DNA of 64,000 nt from Porphyromonadaceae bacterium UBA7207 (GTDB lineage: Bacteria > Bacteroidota > Bacteroidia > Bacteroidales > Muribaculaceae): NCBI GenBank assembly GCA_002490635.1, contig DKUJ01000047.1, positions 8,545 to 72,544 of the forward strand. Direction: 5' to 3'. The first letter of the stretch is position 1. Every line of letters begins with the position of its first letter. The notes under the pieces were generated by a model that had not been told where the DNA came from, did no database searches, and was given only the letters and a program-made list of their open reading frames with translations. Below are positions 43,371 to 52,912 of this stretch, in pieces. The position numbers were made by a program, and so were the translations under genes.

Positions 43371-44645
43371 ATGGAAACCTGGATAATCATCACATTAGTA
43401 TCGCTACTTTTATCTGCGTTGTTCTCGGGATGCGAGATGGCGTATGTAACCAGCGACCGCGTGCGCGTAGAACTCGACAGCAAACGCTCCGGCCCCATCG
43501 CCGCCATTCTGAGACTCTTCTACTCCAATTCCGAACTGTTCATCTCCACCATCCTGGTGGGCAACAATGTTGTTCTGGTAATTTACGGTATGGGGGCAGC
43601 CCAGCTCCTCGAGGGAACACTGCGGCAGTGGCTGCCCGGAGAAGCCCTGGTACTGCTGGCCCAGACTCTGATTTCCACCGGTGTGATTCTTCTTACCGGC
43701 GAATTCTTTCCCAAGACAATCTTCGGTATAAACCCCAACAATTCCCTGAAAGTCTTTGCCCTGCCGCTGTACATACTGTATATAGTCCTTTATCCTGTAT
43801 CCATCTTTACCGCATGGCTCTCTAAGATGCTGATGAAACTTGCCGGAGTAAAAGACACCAAACGGCCGCTGCACCTGATTTCCATCGGCGAGCTGGGCGA
43901 CTACATAGAGGAAACCATCGATGATCTCGAAGACCAGAAACAGACTGTGGAGAACGAGGTGATAATTTTCCGCAACGCCCTCGATTTCAGCAACACCCAT
44001 GTGCGCGACTGCATGACACCGCGCAACGAGATAGTGGCTGTCGACATCGACGACACTTCCCGCGACGTCCTTGCCGAACTGTTCACACGCACTGGACGCT
44101 CCAAAATACTCGTGTTCCGCAACGACATCGACACAATTCTGGGCTACATACACGTGAGCGAGCTCTTCGACCCGTCCAAGGACTGGCACGACAATATCAA
44201 GCCCGTGCTGTACGCGCCCGGGAACCTCATGGCCAAGACCATGATGCGCCGGCTGCTGCAACAGAAGCGTTCTATAGCAGTGGTAGTCGACGAGTTCGGA
44301 GGCACCGCCGGCATGCTCACTCTCGAAGACCTCATGGAAGAAATATGCGGTAACATCGAGGACGAGCACGACACACAGAAACTGATTGCCCGGCAGATCG
44401 AGCAGGGAATCTATGAATTCTCCGGCCGTTGCGAGATTGCCGAAATCAACGACCGTTTCCATCTCGACATACCCGAGGATGATTCCTACCAGACACTGGC
44501 CGGATACATCCTCACCACCACCGGCAGCATCCCGGCCCAGGGCCAGATTCTCGTTGCCGGACAATACCGTTTCGATATCCTGAAAAAAAGCGCCAGCCGC
44601 CTGGAGCTTATCAGAGTCAGCACACAAGAACCCGAACAACAATGA
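43371..44645 (+). CDS. CNNM/CBS-domain membrane protein (hemolysin C/CorC family)
   Basis: 424 residues. A DUF21/CNNM membrane domain (about 1-185, three to four helices, with LLSALFSGCEMAYVTSDRVR) is followed by two CBS domains (about 205-330, with VRDCMTPRNEIVAVD and VVVDEFGGTAGMLTLEDLMEEI) and a CorC_HlyC domain at the C-terminus. Such proteins are linked to magnesium or cobalt efflux; hemolysis is a historical name. It overlaps the formate/nitrite transporter gene by four bases. Confidence 0.9.
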   Translation: METWIIITLVSLLLSALFSGCEMAYVTSDRVRVELDSKRSGPIAAILRLFYSNSELFISTILVGNNVVLVIYGMGAAQLLEGTLRQWLPGEALVLLAQTLISTGVILLTGEFFPKTIFGINPNNSLKVFALPLYILYIVLYPVSIFTAWLSKMLMKLAGVKDTKRPLHLISIGELGDYIEETIDDLEDQKQTVENEVIIFRNALDFSNTHVRDCMTPRNEIVAVDIDDTSRDVLAELFTRTGRSKILVFRNDIDTILGYIHVSELFDPSKDWHDNIKPVLYAPGNLMAKTMMRRLLQQKRSIAVVVDEFGGTAGMLTLEDLMEEICGNIEDEHDTQKLIARQIEQGIYEFSGRCEIAEINDRFHLDIPEDDSYQTLAGYILTTTGSIPAQGQILVAGQYRFDILKKSASRLELIRVSTQEPEQQ

Positions 44646-45268
44646 ACGACACACTGCGTTTCATATTCTCGGCAATTACGGCCGGAGCATGCATAGGAAT
44701 AGCCGCCACCACATATCTCCAGCTTGGCGGCCTCGGAGGTTGCGCCCTGTTCGCACTTGGTCTTATGGCCGTGGTGTATTTCGAGCTGCATCTATTCACC
44801 GGCAAGTCCCAGTTCTGCTGGGGGCGCAGAAAAAAAGACACCAAAGACTCTCTGAGCTACGGGCGCCTCGCCGCCATCCTGGCACTCAACATCATCGGCT
44901 GCGCGGCAATGACACTGGTTTCCGACCCGTCGGGATTCATCGTCGACCCGGGCGCCATCGTCGGCAAACGAATTGCCGACGGATGGTTCGAATCCGGCAT
45001 CCGTTCCATTCCCTGCGGTTTCATAATGACTCTTTCGGTACGTTCGGCACGCTCCGGGCTATGGTGGCCTCTGATATTCGGAGTACCCTCGTTCATTATC
45101 TGCTCATTCCCGCACTGCGTCGCCGACATTTTCTATTATGCAGCCTGCGCGCCATCGCTCAGCGCTTCCGACTGGGTTGCGCTTGCAGGCGTGTACCCTG
45201 CAACTGTGGTGGGCAACTATCTCGGGTGCAACATCTACCGCTCCTTCAGCCCCAAAAGACAGCACTGA
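44642..45268 (+). CDS. Formate/nitrite transporter family protein
   Basis: 208 residues, somewhat shorter than the usual 260-280. Hydrophobic segments alternate with family features: AGACIGIAATTYLQLGG, GGCALFALGLMAVVYFELHLFTGK, GIRSIPCGFIMTLSV, FIICSFPHCVADIFYYA and PATVVGNYLGCNIY. These match FNT pentameric channels for formate, nitrite or related anions. It is translationally coupled to the CNNM gene. Its stop (TGA) abuts the stop of the convergent small gene (TCA). Confidence 0.83.
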   Translation: MNDTLRFIFSAITAGACIGIAATTYLQLGGLGGCALFALGLMAVVYFELHLFTGKSQFCWGRRKKDTKDSLSYGRLAAILALNIIGCAAMTLVSDPSGFIVDPGAIVGKRIADGWFESGIRSIPCGFIMTLSVRSARSGLWWPLIFGVPSFIICSFPHCVADIFYYAACAPSLSASDWVALAGVYPATVVGNYLGCNIYRSFSPKRQH

Positions 45269-45574
45269 TCAACGCGGAATACGGTCGTCGAGATCGAAGG
45301 CGTGCATGTCGCGCGGCGGTGCGGTTTCCCTCCTGCCCTCCTGCGTCCGGCGCGGCTGCCGTCGATGCCGCGGCCTGGATATCACACTATCGGAAGGCGC
45401 CACTTCCGTAGGATATTCCGCATCAGAAGGCAATGAAGCTTCCGATGGCGTCCAGCCACTGCGGTCGGCACCCACTGCAAGCGCAAGCACCATTGCCACC
45501 AGGGCAATGAGCAATACTGCCACAAGAGACACATTGGCCAGCAAACGACGGCGATTCTGCAATGAAGGACTCAT
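45269..45574 (-). CDS. Small single-pass membrane protein of unknown function
   Basis: 101 residues. A basic start (MSPSLQNRRRLLANVS) and one transmembrane helix (LVAVLLIALVAMVLALAVGA, about 17-36) precede a disordered, Pro/Arg-rich tail (RPRHRRQPRRTQEGRRETAPP). I do not recognise it. It is read divergently from the MATE pump gene 40 bases away. Its -7 box TACTTTTG (45580-45587) ends five bases before the ATG. Coding status is inferred from length, membrane helix and promoter. Confidence 0.6.
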   Translation of the reverse strand: MSPSLQNRRRLLANVSLVAVLLIALVAMVLALAVGADRSGWTPSEASLPSDAEYPTEVAPSDSVISRPRHRRQPRRTQEGRRETAPPRDMHAFDLDDRIPR

Positions 45575-45579
45575 GAGGG

Positions 45580-45607
45580 CAAAAGTAAGTAATTAATTGT
45601 AATTTTG
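45580..45607. promoter_or_regulatory. Back-to-back -7 boxes of two divergent near-leaderless genes
   Basis: On the minus strand TACTTTTG (45587-45580) precedes the start of the small membrane protein by 5 bases; on the plus strand TAATTTTG (45600-45607) precedes the MATE ATG by 7 bases. Only 12 bases separate the boxes, so each -33 region would lie over the other gene's first codons. Confidence 0.6.
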
Positions 45608-45614
45608 CAGGCCG

Positions 45615-47057
45615 ATGGCCGATATATCGCAAATACAGAACGGACAGAACATGAGCCTGAGACAGCAGATGGCACTCACCGCCAAGCTGTCGCTGCCATC
45701 GATAATGGCCCAGCTGTCGACCATCCTCATGCAGTATATCGACGCCTCCATGGTAGGGCGTCTCGGTGCCGAGCAAAGCGCCTCTGTTGGCATAATGAAC
45801 AGCAGCATCTGGCTTTTCACTGGCCTGTGCAGCATGGCGACAATGGGCTTCTCGGTGCAGGTGGCACACCGCCTCGGAGGTCGCGACCACAGCGGCGCAC
45901 GCGATGTGCTGCGCCAGGGAATGCTATGCTCGCTGCTATTCGGCATACTTCTGGCAGCAGTCGGACTGGCAGTATCGCCATGGCTTCCGAGATGGCTCGG
46001 AGCCGACGATTCCGTAGCGCCGGCTGCTTCTACATATTTTGCCATTTTCATAGGCTCGCTGCCGATACTCACCCTCAACTATCTTGCAGGAGGCATGCTG
46101 CGCTGCGCCGGAAACATGAAAGTGCCGGGACTGCTCAACGCCGCCATGTGCCTGCTCGACGTTGTGTTCAACTTCTTTCTTATATTTCCGGAACATCAGA
46201 TTTCCGTTGCCGGAACAGTATTTACCCTTCCGGGCGCCGGACTTGGTGTTACCGGTGCTGCCATCGGCACAGTGGCCGCGGCATGCGTTACAGCCGCTGC
46301 CATGCTGTGGTGGCTGCTGACCCGCCAGGAAGAGCTGCGGCTCAAGGGGCGCCCGCCCCGCCCATTCCGGCCCACTGCCGCAGTGACACGCAAGGCGGCA
46401 TCCATCGCCCTGCCCATGACCGCCGAACATGCCATATTCTGCTCGGCCCAGATAACAGTGACCATGATAGTGGCACCGCTGGGAGTTGTGGCCATAGCCG
46501 CAAACGCCTTTGCTGTCACCGCCGAAAGCCTCTGCTACATGCCGGGGTTCGGCATCGGCGATGCCGCCACAACGCTATGCGGCCAGGCATACGGCGCCCG
46601 ACGTTATGGTCTGGTGCGCCGTTTCGCCTATCTGAGCACCTACATGGGCATGATTCTTATGGCCGTAATGGGATTGGTAATGTTTGTCTTCGCCCCCCGG
46701 ATGATGTCCATCATGTCGCCGGTGGAAGCAATCATTGAGGAAGGTGCGGCAGTGCTGCGGATCGAAGCCCTCGCCGAACCCATGTATGCAGCCTCGATAG
46801 TTGCCTATGGAGCTTTTGTAGGCGTGGGCGATACTCTGGTTCCTGCCGTGATGAACTTCGGCAGCATCTGGCTGGCTCGGATTCCGCTTGCTGCATTTCT
46901 CGCACCGACAATGGGGCTTAAGGGCGTCTGGGTGGCCATGTGCGTGGAACTCATTTTCCGCGGGGCTATATTCCTCTGGCGCATGCACTCCGGAGCATGG
47001 CTGAAACGCGGCCGCCAAAACGAAATCCAGCCCGCCGGCCTCCCCCTCGAAGAATGA
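45615..47057 (+). CDS. MATE family efflux transporter
   Basis: 480 residues with about twelve transmembrane helices in two homologous halves, as in the NorM/DinF superfamily (N-half with LSLPSIMAQLSTILMQYIDASMVGRLG, in part; C-half with ASIALPMTAEHAIFCSAQI and GIGDAATTLCGQAYGARR). These pumps exchange cationic drugs or metabolites for sodium or protons. The DNA between the divergent membrane gene and its ATG is only 40 bases. Substrate unknown. Confidence 0.92.
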   Translation: MADISQIQNGQNMSLRQQMALTAKLSLPSIMAQLSTILMQYIDASMVGRLGAEQSASVGIMNSSIWLFTGLCSMATMGFSVQVAHRLGGRDHSGARDVLRQGMLCSLLFGILLAAVGLAVSPWLPRWLGADDSVAPAASTYFAIFIGSLPILTLNYLAGGMLRCAGNMKVPGLLNAAMCLLDVVFNFFLIFPEHQISVAGTVFTLPGAGLGVTGAAIGTVAAACVTAAAMLWWLLTRQEELRLKGRPPRPFRPTAAVTRKAASIALPMTAEHAIFCSAQITVTMIVAPLGVVAIAANAFAVTAESLCYMPGFGIGDAATTLCGQAYGARRYGLVRRFAYLSTYMGMILMAVMGLVMFVFAPRMMSIMSPVEAIIEEGAAVLRIEALAEPMYAASIVAYGAFVGVGDTLVPAVMNFGSIWLARIPLAAFLAPTMGLKGVWVAMCVELIFRGAIFLWRMHSGAWLKRGRQNEIQPAGLPLEE

Positions 47058-47102
47058 ATATCGCAAATGGACATTGACCCACCGAACTTAACGTACTTTC
47101 CA

Positions 47103-47134
47103 TTTGTATAATTGAGGTCAATAGTCTATCTTTG
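47103..47134 (+). promoter_or_regulatory. Promoter of the phosphosugar mutase gene
   Basis: -33 TTTG (47103-47106) and -7 TATCTTTG (47127-47134) are 20 bases apart. Two interleaved inverted repeats lie around it: CAAATGG/CCATTTG (47064-47070, 47100-47106) and ATTGACC/GGTCAAT (47073-47079, 47116-47122). Confidence 0.72.
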
Positions 47135-47172
47135 TGAACTCTGAATAACGAATCATAACTAACACCAACGAT

Positions 47173-48924
47173 ATGGACAGCAACAGCGAACTCATCAAGC
47201 AAGTGACCGCAAAAGCCAAAGGATGGCTCTCCGATGGCTATGATGCGGAAACACAGGCAGAAGTAAAACGTATGCTCGATGCCGACGACAAAACGGAACT
47301 TATCGAATCTTTCTACAAAGATCTCGAGTTCGGCACCGGTGGTCTGCGCGGCATCATGGGAGCAGGCTCCAACCGCATGAACATATATACCGTGGGTGCA
47401 GCCACCCAGGGACTGGCCAACTATCTCCACGAGGCTTTCGCCGATCTTCCCCAGATCAGTGTGGCTGTTGGACACGACGTGCGCCACAACAGCCGCAAGT
47501 TCGCTGAAATCGTGGCTGATATTTTCTCGGCCAACGGCATAAAGGTGTATCTCTTCGACAGCTTCCGCCCTACTCCGGAGCTGAGTTTCGCCATCCGCGA
47601 ACTCGGATGCCAGAGCGGCGTGAACATCACCGCCAGCCATAATCCTAAGGAATACAATGGCTATAAGGCATATTGGAGCGACGGCGCCCAGATCATCAGC
47701 CCCCATGATGTCAATATCATTGACAATGTGAACAGCATACAGAGTGTGACCGACATCAAATTCAAGGGCAATCCTGAGCTGATCGAAATCATCGGCGAAG
47801 AAATAGATGCAAAATTCCTGGACGCTATCAAAGGTCTTTCACTCGACCCCGAGGTAATCAAGCGCCACGCCGACCTCAAGATTGTGTATACCCCTATCCA
47901 CGGCACCGGAGTCGAACTTGTGCCCGCATCGCTGCGCAACTACGGCTTCACGAATATTATTCACGTGCCCGAACAGGATATTCCTTCCGGTGATTTCCCC
48001 ACAGTGGATTCTCCCAACCCCGAGAATCCTTCCGCCATGGCTATGGCCATTGCAAAAGCCAAGGAAGTAGAGGCCGACCTGGTGGTTGCCTCCGACCCCG
48101 ATGCCGACCGTATCGGCTGTGTTATCCGCGACAACAACGGCGAATACCAGCTCGTAAACGGAAACCAGATTGTGATGATTCTGCTGAATTACATCATGCT
48201 GCGCAACCGTGAGCTCGGAAAACTCAAAGGCAACGAATACGTGGTCAAGACCATTGTAACGACCGAAACCATCAAAGCTATCGCCGAGAACCAGCAGATC
48301 AAGATGTACGACTGCTATACCGGCTTCAAATGGATTGCGGCCGTGATTCGCGACCTCGAAGGCACTGCCCGGTATCTTGGAGGCGGCGAGGAAAGCTACG
48401 GCTTCCTGGCCGAAGACTTCTGCCGCGACAAAGATTCCGTGAGCGCCATCTCCCTCATGGCCGAGATATGCGCATGGGCCAAAGACCGCGGCATGGATTT
48501 CAACCAGATGCTGCAGGAAATATACCTCAAGAACGGCTATAGCCACGAAGAAGGTGTTTCGGTAGTGCGCACCGGCAAAACGGGCGCTGAGGAAATCCAG
48601 AAAATGATGAAGGATTTCCGTGCCAATCCTCCCAAAAAACTCGATGGCTCCGATGTTGTGCTCATCAAGGACTACGCCGACCTTAATGTAACTGACTGCC
48701 GCACCGGCAAAGTGTCCAAGATGGACTTCCCCGCGACCTCCAATGTGCTGCAATATCTCACTGCCGACGGCACCAAAGTGAGCATCAGACCTTCCGGAAC
48801 AGAACCTAAAATCAAGTTCTATCTCGAAGTACACGACACCATGGCAGCAGCATCCGACTATGAACGCTGCAACAAGGACGCCGCGGCGAAGATTGCACGC
48901 CTCCGCAAAGAACTCGGAATCTGA
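47173..48924 (+). CDS. Phosphoglucomutase/phosphomannomutase family phospho-sugar mutase
   Basis: 583 residues, the long PGM2-like form. The phosphoserine loop is GVNITASHNPKEYNGYK, the metal loop SDPDADRIG, the sugar-binding loop GGGEESYGFLAED and the phosphate-binding loop SIRPSGTEPKIKFYL. It interconverts hexose 1- and 6-phosphates (or pentose phosphates in some members). Monocistronic, with its own promoter and a strong terminator. Confidence 0.93.
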   Translation: MDSNSELIKQVTAKAKGWLSDGYDAETQAEVKRMLDADDKTELIESFYKDLEFGTGGLRGIMGAGSNRMNIYTVGAATQGLANYLHEAFADLPQISVAVGHDVRHNSRKFAEIVADIFSANGIKVYLFDSFRPTPELSFAIRELGCQSGVNITASHNPKEYNGYKAYWSDGAQIISPHDVNIIDNVNSIQSVTDIKFKGNPELIEIIGEEIDAKFLDAIKGLSLDPEVIKRHADLKIVYTPIHGTGVELVPASLRNYGFTNIIHVPEQDIPSGDFPTVDSPNPENPSAMAMAIAKAKEVEADLVVASDPDADRIGCVIRDNNGEYQLVNGNQIVMILLNYIMLRNRELGKLKGNEYVVKTIVTTETIKAIAENQQIKMYDCYTGFKWIAAVIRDLEGTARYLGGGEESYGFLAEDFCRDKDSVSAISLMAEICAWAKDRGMDFNQMLQEIYLKNGYSHEEGVSVVRTGKTGAEEIQKMMKDFRANPPKKLDGSDVVLIKDYADLNVTDCRTGKVSKMDFPATSNVLQYLTADGTKVSIRPSGTEPKIKFYLEVHDTMAAASDYERCNKDAAAKIARLRKELGI

Positions 48925-48948
48925 TTCAGCCGACACCTTACCGTATTC

Positions 48949-48986
48949 CGCGCCCCGGTTGCAATGGCTGCCGGGGCGCGTTTTTT
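48949..48986 (+). terminator. Intrinsic terminator after the phosphosugar mutase gene
   Basis: CGCGCCCCGG (48949-48958) pairs perfectly with CCGGGGCGCG (48971-48980) around a 12-base loop, followed by six T. Confidence 0.92.
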
Positions 48987-49009
48987 GCATACAAGAGCCG
49001 GCTTAAGCG

Positions 49010-49041
49010 TTTGCCGCTTTGCACGGAAAATATTAATTTTG
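49010..49041 (+). promoter_or_regulatory. Promoter of nadA
   Basis: -33 TTTG (49010-49013) and -7 TAATTTTG (49034-49041), 20 bases apart; leader of about 23 bases. Confidence 0.75.
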
Positions 49042-49069
49042 CACATTAGTTACATCAATCGTTGACACC

Positions 49070-50029
49070 ATGAGCGAACACGTCGCCGACAACAAAGGAA
49101 AGGAACTGCTTAAAAACGAAATCAAGGAGCTTAAACGGCTTAAAAATGCCGTAATTTTAGCTCATTATTATGTTGATGGCGATATTCAGGATATTGCCGA
49201 TTATGTAGGCGACAGCCTCGCTCTGGCACGGCAAGCTGCCGATACCGCTCAGAATGCCGACATTGTGGTTATGTGCGGAGTGAATTTCATGGGCGAAACC
49301 GTGAAATTGCTGTGCCCGGACAAAAAGGTACTTGTCCCGGATTCCACTTCCGGCTGCTCCCTGGCCGACAGTTGTCCTGCCGATGCATTCGCCGAATTTG
49401 TAGCTTCCCATCCCGAACACACGGTGATATCCTATGTGAATACTACAGCGGAGGTAAAAGCGCTTTCCGACGTACTGGTCACTTCCGGAAACGCGCGGAA
49501 AATCGTGGATAGTTTCCCCGAAGATGCAAAACTCATTTTCGGCCCGGACCGCAATCTTGGTGGCTATCTCAACTCTGTCACCGGACGGGAGATGCTGCTA
49601 TGGGATGGCGCCTGCCACGTGCATGAACGGTTTTCGGCCGAAGGTATTCTACAACTCAAAAAACAGCATCCCGAAGCTCCTGTGCTTGTCCATCCCGAAT
49701 GCAAACGGCACATAGTGCTTCTCGCCGACAAGGTCGGCTCTACAGCAGCCTTGCTGGATTATGCCCTTGCAAGCGATGCCGATGAGTTCATCGTGGCTAC
49801 AGAGAGCGGCATACTGCATCAGATGCGTAAGGCCGCACCCGGCAAGACATTCATTGCCGCACCCGCCGACGACAGCACTTGCGCATGCAACGAATGCTCC
49901 TTCATGAAACTCAACACACTGGAAAAGCTGCGAGACTGTCTTATGGCAGAAACTCCCGAAATACAAATAGATCCCGCACTTGCACAACGGGCACTCGTAC
50001 CGATTGAGCGCATGCTTCAGCTGTCGTAA
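49070..50029 (+). CDS. nadA: Quinolinate synthase
   Basis: 319 residues. The family repeats VILAHYYVDGDIQDIADYVGDS and FMGETVKLLCPDKKVL, plus the cluster-binding Cys positions in VVMCGVNFMGE, GRNLGGYL-adjacent ACHVHERF and CACNECSFMK, match NadA. It condenses iminoaspartate and DHAP to quinolinate for NAD synthesis using a [4Fe-4S] cluster. The partner genes nadB and nadC are not in the window. Confidence 0.95.
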   Translation: MSEHVADNKGKELLKNEIKELKRLKNAVILAHYYVDGDIQDIADYVGDSLALARQAADTAQNADIVVMCGVNFMGETVKLLCPDKKVLVPDSTSGCSLADSCPADAFAEFVASHPEHTVISYVNTTAEVKALSDVLVTSGNARKIVDSFPEDAKLIFGPDRNLGGYLNSVTGREMLLWDGACHVHERFSAEGILQLKKQHPEAPVLVHPECKRHIVLLADKVGSTAALLDYALASDADEFIVATESGILHQMRKAAPGKTFIAAPADDSTCACNECSFMKLNTLEKLRDCLMAETPEIQIDPALAQRALVPIERMLQLS

Positions 50030-50095
50030 GCGACAGTGCGCAAAATAACAGAATAAAAGTCTGAATAGCCAAGTCTTAACACGTTCAAGTCCGCA

Positions 50096-52870
50096 ATGGA
50101 ATACAATCATAAGGAAATCGAAGAGAGCGCACGCCGTTTCTGGCGCGATGCCGACATATATAAAGTTGCCATAGACGCTTCACGGCCGAAATATTATGTG
50201 CTGGACATGTTCCCCTACCCCTCGGGGGCCGGCCTGCACGTGGGACACCCTCTGGGTTATATAGCCAGCGACATCTATGCCCGCTACAAACGCCAGAAGG
50301 GGTTTAATGTGCTTCATCCTATGGGATTCGATGCCTATGGTCTGCCTGCCGAACAGTATGCCATCCAGACCGGACAGCATCCCGAGATAACCACCCGCCA
50401 GAACATCGAACGCTACTGCAAGCAGCTGGAGAAAATAGGATTCAGCTTCGATTGGAGCCGCAGCATACGCACCTGTGACCCGGAATTCTACCGTTGGACA
50501 CAGTGGGCATTCCTTAAAATGTTCAATTCATGGTACGACCGCAATGCCAATAGTGCAAGGCCTATAGCTGAACTCGAGGAACATCTCGCACAATATGGCA
50601 CCGAAGGACTCGATGCGGCATGCACAAAAGAAATGGTTCTCTCCGCGGAGGACTGGGCCAATATGGATGCCAAAGGCAAAAGCGATGCACTTATGAACTG
50701 GCGTCTGGCATATCTTGCCAACGCTGTGGTGAACTGGTGCCCAAAACTGGGAACTGTGCTTGCCAACGACGAAGTCAGCGAAGGCCTGTCGGTGCGTGGC
50801 GGATATCCGGTAGAACAGAAAAAAATGTGGCAGTGGTGTCTGCGAGTGAGCGCATACGCACAGCGCCTCCTCGACGGACTCGACCGTATTGACTGGTCGG
50901 AATCGCTCAAAGAAACACAAAGGAACTGGATTGGCCGCTCGGAAGGTGCCGAGATGCGTTTCGAAATCCAGGGCAATCCGGAGCTGGCATTAGAAATCTT
51001 TACAACACGGCCCGACACCATCTTCGGTGTCACATTCATGGTACTTGCTCCTGAAAGCAAGTATGTGGCAATGGTAACCACTCCCGACAAGCAAACGGAA
51101 GTGGACCAGTATCTGGACTATGTGCGCCACCGGACCGAACGCGAACGCATGATCGACCGCCGCGTGACCGGTGTATTCAGTGGCTCGTATGCCATCAATC
51201 CGCTTACGGGAAAACCGGTTCCTGTATGGATCAGCGATTATGTTCTTTCGGGCTACGGTACCGGTGCTATCATGGCCGTACCCGCCCACGATTCCCGCGA
51301 CTATGCTTTCGCCCGCCATTTCAATCTGCCGGTAATCCCGCTGATCGAAGGCGCCGACGTGAGTGAGGCCAGCTACGATGCCAAAGAAGGCACGATGATT
51401 AATTCCGAGGGCACCGCACTGAATCTCAATGGCCTCTCGGTGAAAGAAGCCATGAATGCAGCCAAAAGGTATGTGGAGCAAAGCGGTATCGGCAAGGTGA
51501 AGACCAATTACCGCTTGCGCGACGCGATTTTCAGCCGTCAGCGCTATTGGGGCGAACCTATACCCATATGCTATGTCGACGGTATCCCGACGGCATACGG
51601 GAATCTTCCTCTGGAGCTTCCCGAAATCGACAAATATCTGCCTACCGAAACCGGAGAACCGCCTCTGGGTCGGGCCAAAGAGTGGCATACTCCGGAAGGA
51701 TATCCCCTCGAACTGAATACCATGCCCGGTTTCGCCGGCTCCAGCGCATACTATCTGCGATATATGGACCCCCACAACGAAAAGGCCCTCGTGTCGCGTG
51801 AAGCCGATGAATACTGGCGGCAGGTCGATTTGTACATCGGAGGCTCGGAACATGCCACAGGCCATCTCATCTACAGTCGTTTCTGGAATAAATTCCTTTA
51901 CGACTGCGGCGAAGTATGCGAGGACGAACCTTTCCGTAAACTTATAAACCAGGGAATGATCCAGGGGCGTAGCAATTTCGTGTACCGCGTAAAGGACACC
52001 AACACATTCGTGAGCGCGGAATTGAAAAAAGACTACGACACCACCCCGATTCATGTGGATGTCAACATAGTTTCCAACGATGTGCTCGACCAGGAAGCCT
52101 TCCGCGGCTGGCGCCCCGAATTCGCCGACGCACAGTTCATCACCGGAGACGACGGTCGCTATGTATGTGGCTGGGCCGTGGAGAAGATGAGCAAGAGCAT
52201 GTTCAATGTCGTGAATCCCGACGATGTGGTCGAGCGATACGGAGCCGACACCCTGCGCATGTACGAAATGTTCCTCGGGCCACTCGAACAGAGCAAACCG
52301 TGGGATACCAACGGCATCGATGGCGTGTACCGTTTCATCCGCAAGATGTGGTCGTTGTACCACAAGGGCGACACTGTGGTCGTGGATGACACCGAGCCTT
52401 CGGCCGAAAATCTCAAAAGTATCCATAAACTGATAAAGAAAGTCAGTGCCGATATCGAGAATTTCTCGTTCAACACATCTGTGGCCGCATTCATGATCTG
52501 TGTGAACGAACTCGCTTCGCAGGGATGCCGCAGCCGTGCTGTACTGGAACCTCTGGCTATTGTCGCAGCTCCTTTCGCCCCCCATGTGGCGGAAGCCTTG
52601 TGGCGCCAGGTTCTCGGCCATGAGGATTCCGTATGCGATGCACCGTGGCCGGAATACGACGAAAAGTGGCTTATCGAAAGTACTGTAACCATGGCCGTGT
52701 CGTTCAACGGAAAGGCCCGCTATAACATTACACTGGCAGCCGACGCCCCTCGGGAACAGATCGAGAAAGCTGCCCTCGAAGCCGAAGGTGCCGCCAAATG
52801 GCTCGACGGCAAAACAATACGTAAGATCATAGTTGTGCCCGGAAAAATAGTTAATATCGTTATCGGCTGA
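50096..52870 (+). CDS. leuS: Leucine-tRNA ligase
   Basis: 924 residues, class I synthetase. The HIGH motif is FPYPSGAGLHVGHPLGYI, the editing domain shows TTRPDTIFGVTFMVLAPE, and the KMSKS motif is VEKMSKSMFNVVNPDDVV. It charges tRNA-Leu; a tRNA-Leu gene lies about 9.4 kb downstream. It is 66 bases after nadA and 42 before rdgB, and starts the gene string that runs to porU. Confidence 0.96.
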   Translation: MEYNHKEIEESARRFWRDADIYKVAIDASRPKYYVLDMFPYPSGAGLHVGHPLGYIASDIYARYKRQKGFNVLHPMGFDAYGLPAEQYAIQTGQHPEITTRQNIERYCKQLEKIGFSFDWSRSIRTCDPEFYRWTQWAFLKMFNSWYDRNANSARPIAELEEHLAQYGTEGLDAACTKEMVLSAEDWANMDAKGKSDALMNWRLAYLANAVVNWCPKLGTVLANDEVSEGLSVRGGYPVEQKKMWQWCLRVSAYAQRLLDGLDRIDWSESLKETQRNWIGRSEGAEMRFEIQGNPELALEIFTTRPDTIFGVTFMVLAPESKYVAMVTTPDKQTEVDQYLDYVRHRTERERMIDRRVTGVFSGSYAINPLTGKPVPVWISDYVLSGYGTGAIMAVPAHDSRDYAFARHFNLPVIPLIEGADVSEASYDAKEGTMINSEGTALNLNGLSVKEAMNAAKRYVEQSGIGKVKTNYRLRDAIFSRQRYWGEPIPICYVDGIPTAYGNLPLELPEIDKYLPTETGEPPLGRAKEWHTPEGYPLELNTMPGFAGSSAYYLRYMDPHNEKALVSREADEYWRQVDLYIGGSEHATGHLIYSRFWNKFLYDCGEVCEDEPFRKLINQGMIQGRSNFVYRVKDTNTFVSAELKKDYDTTPIHVDVNIVSNDVLDQEAFRGWRPEFADAQFITGDDGRYVCGWAVEKMSKSMFNVVNPDDVVERYGADTLRMYEMFLGPLEQSKPWDTNGIDGVYRFIRKMWSLYHKGDTVVVDDTEPSAENLKSIHKLIKKVSADIENFSFNTSVAAFMICVNELASQGCRSRAVLEPLAIVAAPFAPHVAEALWRQVLGHEDSVCDAPWPEYDEKWLIESTVTMAVSFNGKARYNITLAADAPREQIEKAALEAEGAAKWLDGKTIRKIIVVPGKIVNIVIG

Positions 52871-52912
52871 TTCTGCATGCAATAAGCTACGGTTCATGCC
52901 GTTGGTATAATA

